Source of the DNA: Candidatus Paraburkholderia calva
GTDB taxonomy: Bacteria > Pseudomonadota > Gammaproteobacteria > Burkholderiales > Burkholderiaceae
Assembly: GCA_001184395.1 (NCBI GenBank)
Contig: LFLF01000020.1
Span: forward strand, 1 to 41,532
Length of the DNA stretch: 41,532 bases
Direction: 5' to 3'
Each line of letters opens with the position of its first letter. Positions within the stretch are counted from its first letter, which is position 1. The notes below the pieces were generated by a model, which saw only the letters and a list, made by a program, of their open reading frames with translations, was not told the origin of the DNA and did not search any database. Positions 37,018 through 41,532 of this stretch are shown here, piece by piece. The position numbers and the translations under genes are program-made.

Positions 37018-38770
37018 TCGCCGCGTCCTTTCGCGACCGTCGGCACGCCGAGGCCGAATAGCGTGAAGACCGAGCGGTTGGCGCGCTCGTGCTGCGACGA
37101 ACCGTGTCTCTGGCTGACGCTCCAGCGGCCATCGAAGGTCATCGCGGGCTGGACGGCATGGGCATCGTGCTGGCCTGGCGGAAGATGTCCTCGTTGGCGT
37201 CGTTCTGGACGGCTATCACCTGACGCAGGGCCGTTTGTGCCTGCGGATTGCGCGGATCGAGCGCCACGGCGCTTCCTGCTTCATGCTGCAGGCGCGCGCG
37301 CTGGCGATGGCTGGGTCACGGGCGCGTTCCTGCTTCGCCAGCTCTCCGGCGATCTGCTGGATTTCGGTGCTGCGGGCTTCGTTGCCGCGCAACGACCGGA
37401 TATGCTGGCGGGCCGACGACAGATCGCGCGCGGCAAGCGATTGCTCGACGGCGGGCGATGGCCGGTCTTTCGCTTCCGCCTGTGGCTTCTGCGCGACCGT
37501 GGGCTTTTCGACGGATGCGAGCGTGGTCGGACCCGTGCGTTTGTCAGGTGCGCTGCCCGGAATGGTGTCCGGCTGGCGGGCGGCGAGCTTCGGTTGCGGC
37601 GTGGATTGTGTCGATTGCGTCGGCGCGGCGGTGATCGTCGATGCCCGGCAGCGACAGAGGCTGTGCGCTGAAGTCAGGTTTCGCGTTGGCCGCGAGCGTC
37701 GTCGTGCTGCGGGGCGCGGTTTTTACCAGTGCGGGCGCGGCTTTACGCGGCTTCGCCGATGCCGTGATCGGCGCGTTGGACTGCGGCTTCGCCGGCGATT
37801 GCGCGATGATCGCGCCCGTAAGTGCCTACGCGTCTTTTGCGGCTGGCGCAGGCGTGGCTTGTGCGTTTCGCGTCTCGGTCCTGGCAGCGGCGGACGCCGT
37901 GGCGACGGCGGCATTGCCTGTTGCCGGCGGTTTCGCAGTGACCGCGCCGGTCGATATCGCGGATCGCGCGCTCGTGTCGCCGGCGGCGTCGCCATGGCGA
38001 GCGCGGTCGTGTTCGGATGCGCTTCCGGCTTCGCGCTCGGCGCTGGCGACGGCGTTTGCTTCGCGAGTTGCGCGGCCGGTTGCGCCTTGTCGCTGCTCGC
38101 GGGGCCTTCGACGGCGCGCTGCTCTCGCTATTCGAATGCAGCGCGAGTGAGCGCGACGTATCAACGGCAGACGCGCTGTGCGCTTGCTGATTGTTCGAAA
38201 AAAGCTGTTATTTGGGCAGCAAAGCATGTGTCGGCGCGGCCGATGCCGCCTGCGCCGTGAGTTGCGCGCGGGTGGGCGTCGTTCGCATCGTTCGCGACCG
38301 TGGACTTATCGCCGACCGCGCCCGCTGCGCTGATCGCGACCGGGTCCTTGATCACGACGACATCGGGATCGGAATGCCCGTAGTAATAGCCACCGACAAT
38401 AGCCACCGACGGCCAGTCCCGCGAATACGCCGCTGACCAGCACGGCCAACCCCTTGCGCGCGGGCTTGGGCGGCGGCTCGAAGGCCTCGTCGCCCGGTTC
38501 GGCCTGGTTCGGATACGAGGTCACCATCTTGCTGCGGCGCGCCAGACGTGTGATTCAGCCGGTGTCGCGCAGATCGGTATAGTCGAGTTGCTCGTCCACG
38601 GGTTCGCGCATCGGCGCGGCCGCGGCGGACGCTTCGGCGTGGCTCGTAAAGATCGCGCCCGTGCGATCGGAGCCGCAGTACGGGCAGGTGTCATACTCGG
38701 CCCGGGAGATCGTATTGCACCTGCGGCAGATCACGAAGTCGAGCGACAGCAAATATTCAGGTCGATTCAT
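37018..38770 (-). pseudogene. Zinc-ribbon, membrane-anchored, Ala/Pro-rich protein, badly decayed
   Basis: I do not recognise a named family. The gene starts MNRPEYLLSLDFVICRRCNT (38770) with a CxxC...CPYCG zinc ribbon, then DEQLDYTDLRDTG and an in-frame TGA at 38557-38555. The same frame continues ITRLARRSKMVTSYPNQAEP, a Pro/Lys stretch and a transmembrane segment GLAVLVSGVFAGLAVGGYYY; the last residues are split by an exact 13-bp duplication (38385-38410). After that come VVVIKDPVAISAAGAV, a long Ala/Pro/Thr-rich linker broken in several places, and a helical region LSSARQHIRSLRGNEA to RNPQAQTALRQVIAVQND, then TFDGRWSVSQRHGSS and a stop at 37020-37018. I infer one ancestral gene, now with at least a nonsense codon, a duplication and other frameshifts. 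Confidence 0.7.
38385..38410. repeat. 13-bp tandem duplication in the zinc-ribbon gene
   Basis: Two abutting exact copies of aatagccaccgac (38385-38397, 38398-38410). Removing one restores the reading AVGGYYYGHSDPD on the minus strand. It is the third exact 13-bp tandem duplication in the window. Confidence 0.93.
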
Positions 38771-38803
38771 GTCGCACCCATTTTGAGTTATGGCCCGGCA
38801 CAT

Positions 38804-39116
38804 CGCGCGAGCGAGTCACGACATCGGGAAAGTCCTAAGCAAACCGAAATGCGTTTGCCGCCCGTGCCGGGAGTCCTGAACGTCGATGGGAAGCTCATTT
38901 TTCGTTATTTTTATGAAGCGCTTCTACGCGATTGCGCACATTCACGCAACGAATCATCTAGGGAAAATGCTAGGAAGGGGAGGAATTTGCGGGTGTTGCG
39001 GGGCGGGGATCGTAAACGTTTGGCTGGATTTTGCGCGGCAGAGGGTGGCTGTTTGGATGACTGTCGGGTGGAGAGGGCAGGGGATAGTGATGGTGTGTCA
39101 CTTTCTCGGACCGGTC
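38804..39116. other. Non-coding or unrecognised stretch
   Basis: About 310 bases between the divergent zinc-ribbon pseudogene and the small membrane protein. A frame from 38886 is open into the next gene, but its translation (rich in Gly, Trp, Val) shows no family likeness and has no clear ribosome binding site. I see no promoter or RNA gene here. Confidence 0.4.
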
Positions 39117-39542
39117 ATGAAACTTGGTGGTTTTGAAGCGATGTCGTAGCGCCTGATTCTCCTGCTTCCCTATGTCACGGGTGCGATCGAATACGTCCTG
39201 CGCGTGGGCTTCCGGCAACCTGACGAGGAATCGTTCTTTCCGATCTCACTTGTGGTGTCAGGCATTAGCCTGAGTATCGCCTCCGTGGCGCCGTCGGGGC
39301 GGCTCGAAGAAAATCGGGTAACTGGACGATGGATGACGCGAGGCAGACAAGCTATGTTCATTGAGAATATAGGACTTTTTGCCTCGCTAGCCGGTGTGGT
39401 TCTGTGGATATACTTGCTCGTCGCTTCATTCAACGAGGACGTTAGCGCTGTCTTGTCAGTGCGTCCTTTGCGTGAAGATTCGGCATACTACATATTGACG
39501 ATTCTCTTGACAGAATGGAAAGCGAGAGTAGTGAAATGTTGA
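39117..39542 (+). pseudogene. Hypothetical small membrane protein with an early TAG codon
   Basis: From ATG 39117 the frame reads MKLGGFEAMS, then TAG at 39147-39149, then RLILLLPYVTGAIEYVLRVG onward to TGA 39542, about 130 codons after the stop. Three hydrophobic segments are visible (about codons 12-28, 40-58 and 87-107 counting the stop), the third being FASLAGVVLWIYLLVAS. The TAG could be a nonsense change from CAG; otherwise translation could begin at GTG 39204 (MGFRQPDEES), losing the first segment. No family is recognised. The stop overlaps the next small gene as ATGTTGA. Confidence 0.55.
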
Positions 39543-39685
39543 GCTTCGTGATTGGATTTATCAGAGACTATTGGGGACTCGTTCTGGCGCTACCCGCGTG
39601 GTGGTTCTTTACCCCGCCGCTTTGGGACTACCTTTGCCCGAACGACCCGCCCACCGTCGACACCGAAGACGCGAAGCGTCCGTAG
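39536..39685 (+). CDS. Hypothetical 49-residue single-pass membrane protein
   Basis: The small ORF reads MLSFVIGFIRDYWGLVLALP then AWWFFTPPLWDYLCP and an acidic tail ending TEDAKRP. The first 28 residues are strongly hydrophobic and aromatic, consistent with one transmembrane helix, with a short charged C-terminus. Its ATG overlaps the stop of the preceding membrane-protein gene (ATGTTGA, 39536-39542), which suggests translational coupling and a real gene. A bidirectional terminator follows within 40 bases. I do not recognise a family. Confidence 0.55.
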   Translation: MLSFVIGFIRDYWGLVLALPAWWFFTPPLWDYLCPNDPPTVDTEDAKRP

Positions 39686-39722
39686 CTCGCCGACTAACCG
39701 CATCGCAACATCCCAAGAACGC

Positions 39723-39753
39723 AAAAAAGCCGCTTACAACGAAGCGCTTTTTT
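39723..39753. terminator. Bidirectional terminator
   Basis: AAAAAAGC-C-GCTT pairs with AAGCGCTTTTTT with one bulged C, loop ACAACG. It can end the small membrane-protein genes on the plus strand and the tRNA-Leu transcript on the minus strand. Confidence 0.8.
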
Positions 39754-39763
39754 GAACAATTCT

Positions 39764-39818
39764 TGGTGCCCAGGGCCAGGAATCGAACTGGCACGTCTTG
39801 TGGCGGGGATTTTGAGTC
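39764..39818 (-). other. 3' fragment of tRNA-Leu(CAA); likely attachment site of an integrated element
   Basis: Read on the minus strand the sequence has the anticodon loop GACTCAAAATCC, a short variable arm, the T arm CCAGTTCGATTCCTGG and the acceptor end CCTGGGCACCA, a match to the 3' half of a tRNA-Leu with anticodon CAA. The 5' half (acceptor TGCCCAGG-type, D arm) is absent upstream at 39819 onward, so this is not a working gene. A tyrosine integrase starts 110 bases away and reads away from the fragment, the usual arrangement at the boundary of an element integrated in a tRNA 3' end. Confidence 0.75.
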
Positions 39819-39928
39819 GAGTGCTAGAACCAGACCACAAAATAAGTTACTGATTCGTTAGAAGTTTTAGTTTCATAGCTCATTCTAAAGTACCGGCTTT
39901 TCCGTATTTCTTCACTTTCTACGGAAAA

Positions 39929-41097
39929 ATGCTAACTCTCGAAATGGGGCGTTCAGTCCTGTCGCGTAAGGCCATCTTCACCCTCGCGGCTCGGACTCCG
40001 GGCCGGTACACAGATTCCGACTTTCCGACGCTCGGATTACAAGTGTCCCCGAAGGGCCGCGCGGTTTGGTTCGCTCGCGGTAAGGCTCCGGGCGGGTGCG
40101 AGTTCCGGACCACGCTAGGACAGGCCGCAGCGAACGGGGACGGCCTAGTAACTTTCGACTACGCGCAGGCCCGCGAATGGACGCTGGGCCAACTACAGGC
40201 CGCGCACCGCCCGCCTGAATCCGCTCGCCGCCAGTACCAAGAAGGATTACCAGAAATGGTTCGAAGTCGCGTTAAAGCCGGTTCACGACTGGCGGCTGTC
40301 GGAAGTGCGCGCACTCGCTTGGGTCGAATTCCTTTCCAGCGTCCGCGATAAGTATGGCGCTTCGAAGGCGCTTTATATGTGCAACATCATATCGAGCGTC
40401 TACACCTTTCTAATGAGTCTCGACCAGATCGACTTTAACCCGATGTAAAGGTGAGACTCGGGCGGCTCTTTATCGCACCGAAGGCGCGCACGTCTCATAT
40501 TGAAACAGCGGACCTTCGCGGCTTTTGGGAAGTGGTCGGACGGACTCTAAAGCGCCGGGACAGCCGCGAGGTGGTGTGGCTCCTATTTATGAGCGGGTTG
40601 TGCCTGAATGCCGCGCTTGGGATGCGCTGGGATCAACTCGACTTAGCGAAGGGCTTTCTGTATATCGAACCGGGGACGGAAGGGTGGAAGGGCTTTAGCG
40701 GCGTGTTTCCGCTGAGCGATTACGTTGTGGACTTGCTCTGTGTTCGGTACGTGAGCCGCAAGTCGAAAGAGTGGGTGTTCCCGAAACGAGCCGGGGATTT
40801 AGACGAAGTATCGCCGCACATGACGCGGGTGGGCGACTCGCTAAGAAGGTTTGCGACGCGGCGAGTATTCCGCGTGTTACGGTCCACGATCTGCGCAGGA
40901 CGGTCGCCACGGTCGGCAATCTCGCGTTCGGCGCGGACCATTCGAAGGTCGCGGTTTTGTTGGGCCACAACTGGACGACCAACGAGAGGGGCATGACCGT
41001 ATCGCGCGGCGCGATTACCGCCCGGTATATCCAGACCGAATTGGCGACACTCCGCGCCATCGCGAACGAGGCCGCAACCGTCTTTTGGGAGTTGTAG
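39929..41097 (+). pseudogene. Tyrosine recombinase/integrase, frameshifted
   Basis: The N-terminal part MLTLEMGRSVLSRKAIFTLA to WTLGQLQAAHRPPES is open from 39929; a shift near 40230 moves to TKKDYQKWFEVALKPVHDWR; one base missing near 40445 (atgtaaaggtg, giving TAA) precedes VRLGRLFIAPKARTSHIETA; another shift near 40848 joins RLAKKVCDAASIPRVTVHDL. Catalytic pieces of the tyrosine recombinase are visible: HDLRRT (His-x-x-Arg), LLGHNW (second His) and the nucleophile region ARYIQTEL. The first Arg box reads GLCLNAALGMRW. At least three frameshifts; the enzyme is dead. It begins 110 bases from the tRNA-Leu fragment. Confidence 0.88.
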
Positions 41098-41392
41098 GGG
41101 GAGCGTCCGCTATCGGAGGAAACAGCCGCGAAGTTGCGGCGCGCTGGACTGTCTCAAAATAATTGAACGGTCGCCCAGAAAGTTGTTTGCGCTGCTCGTT
41201 ACGTCCCCTAACGTCAACTTACCGGATCGCTGAAGCGAAACGGAAGTGGCCTAGCAGGTTGTTGAAATAGTCTTTTTGAACGTGCACCTACTCATTCGAA
41301 AGAGCCAACGCGACGTTCAGACCCAACTAATTTAACGCCGGACTTCGTTGATTCAGGTGCTGCTAATGTCGCATTCTTTTCGGCGTTCGCTC
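41098..41392. other. Tail region between integrase and IS fragment
   Basis: I find no convincing gene here. The sequence ctagcaggttgttgaaatag near 41252-41271 resembles the terminal part of IS5-type elements and may be the left end of the IS that continues to the window edge; this is a weak guess. Confidence 0.35.
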
Positions 41393-41530
41393 TCATGCCG
41401 CCCGAGCGGCCAGCGTTCCCATGCGCGTCAGGTTGTAAGCTGCCTGGATCAGCAGAAAGAATTGGTCGACGCGCTTCAGTCCTCGATACATCGCCTGCCG
41501 AATCCTCCCGACTGTCTTGCTCCAACCAAA
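41393..41530 (-). CDS. IS5-type transposase, C-terminal end
   Basis: On the minus strand 45 residues are open to the window edge: FGWSKTVGRIRQAMYRGLKR, then VDQFFLLIQAAYNLTRMGTL and a stop at 41395-41393. The FGW-K-TVG pattern is the segment just after the catalytic Glu of DDE transposases, followed by the typical YNLTRM near the end. The rest of the gene lies beyond the window, so its integrity cannot be judged. The sequence differs from the transposase at the left edge, so two separate elements are involved. Confidence 0.85.
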   Translation of the reverse strand, partial: FGWSKTVGRIRQAMYRGLKRVDQFFLLIQAAYNLTRMGTLAARAA

Positions 41531-41532
41531 CA

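Noticed and set aside
38886-39149. ORF of 87 codons upstream of the small membrane protein
   Set aside because: Only the last ten codons join a plausible protein; the rest is Gly/Trp/Val-rich with no ribosome binding site or likeness.
1-41532. CRISPR arrays, rRNA operons, intact tRNA genes, replication origins, toxin-antitoxin or defence systems
   Set aside because: None seen. The only tRNA sequence is the tRNA-Leu fragment, and short direct repeats are single tandem duplications, not arrays.

Overview
The window is about 62-63% GC and carries core genes with Burkholderiaceae-like sequence and order: icd next to a cold-shock gene, clpS-clpA, ileS-lspA-coaBC-(LLM oxidoreductase)-dut, purN-rsmB, nadA-nadC facing nadB, radC-rpmB-rpmG, fkpB-ispH and livHMGF. 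Protein similarity recalled from memory points to Paraburkholderia/Caballeronia. The striking feature is decay. About a third of the recognisable genes are broken by frameshifts, nonsense codons, short tandem duplications or internal deletions, while every essential housekeeping gene is clean. That is the pattern of a recently host-restricted genome; obligate leaf-nodule Caballeronia symbionts are an obvious candidate, but this is inference.

Layout. 1-461: tail of an IS5-family element. 578-2251: icd and, convergent, a small csp whose start codon has been lost by a one-base deletion. 2783-5397: clpS-clpA, overlapping by 4 bases. 5464-11551 (minus): dut, a frameshifted luciferase-like monooxygenase, coaBC, lspA, ileS. 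11663-12658 (minus): ribF. 12823-14987: purN-rsmB, then a badly decayed mscS channel gene (14786-16086). 16328-17524: fatty acid desaturase. 17640-21236: nadA-nadC convergent with nadB, a full de novo quinolinate/NAD route. 21453-22854 (minus): rpmG, rpmB and a wrecked radC. 23068-24495: fkpB-like and ispH. 24935-30027: branched-chain amino acid ABC operon in which the substrate-binding protein gene is dead but livH, livM, livG and livF are intact.

From 30216 the region is mostly debris: a GNAT acetyltransferase, argD-like transaminase, alpha/beta hydrolase, RsuA-type pseudouridine synthase, TIGR03118-type lipoprotein and a zinc-ribbon membrane protein are all broken. Only a 2Fe-2S flavoprotein reductase (32115-33149) and a divergent SDR-type protein (33231-34343) remain open. 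39117-39685 holds two small hypothetical membrane proteins, then a terminator, a 3' fragment of a tRNA-Leu(CAA) gene that looks like an attachment site, a dead tyrosine integrase and, at the right edge, the tail of another IS5-type transposase. The last 2 kb are therefore the edge of an eroded integrated element that continues beyond the window.

I did not find a new defence, CRISPR, secretion or biosynthetic system. The most noteworthy signals are the mutational spectrum (three exact 13-bp tandem duplications, each within a decayed gene, plus other short duplications), the orphaned liv transporter, the start-less csp, and the tRNA-Leu att site with its adjacent small-membrane-protein pair.
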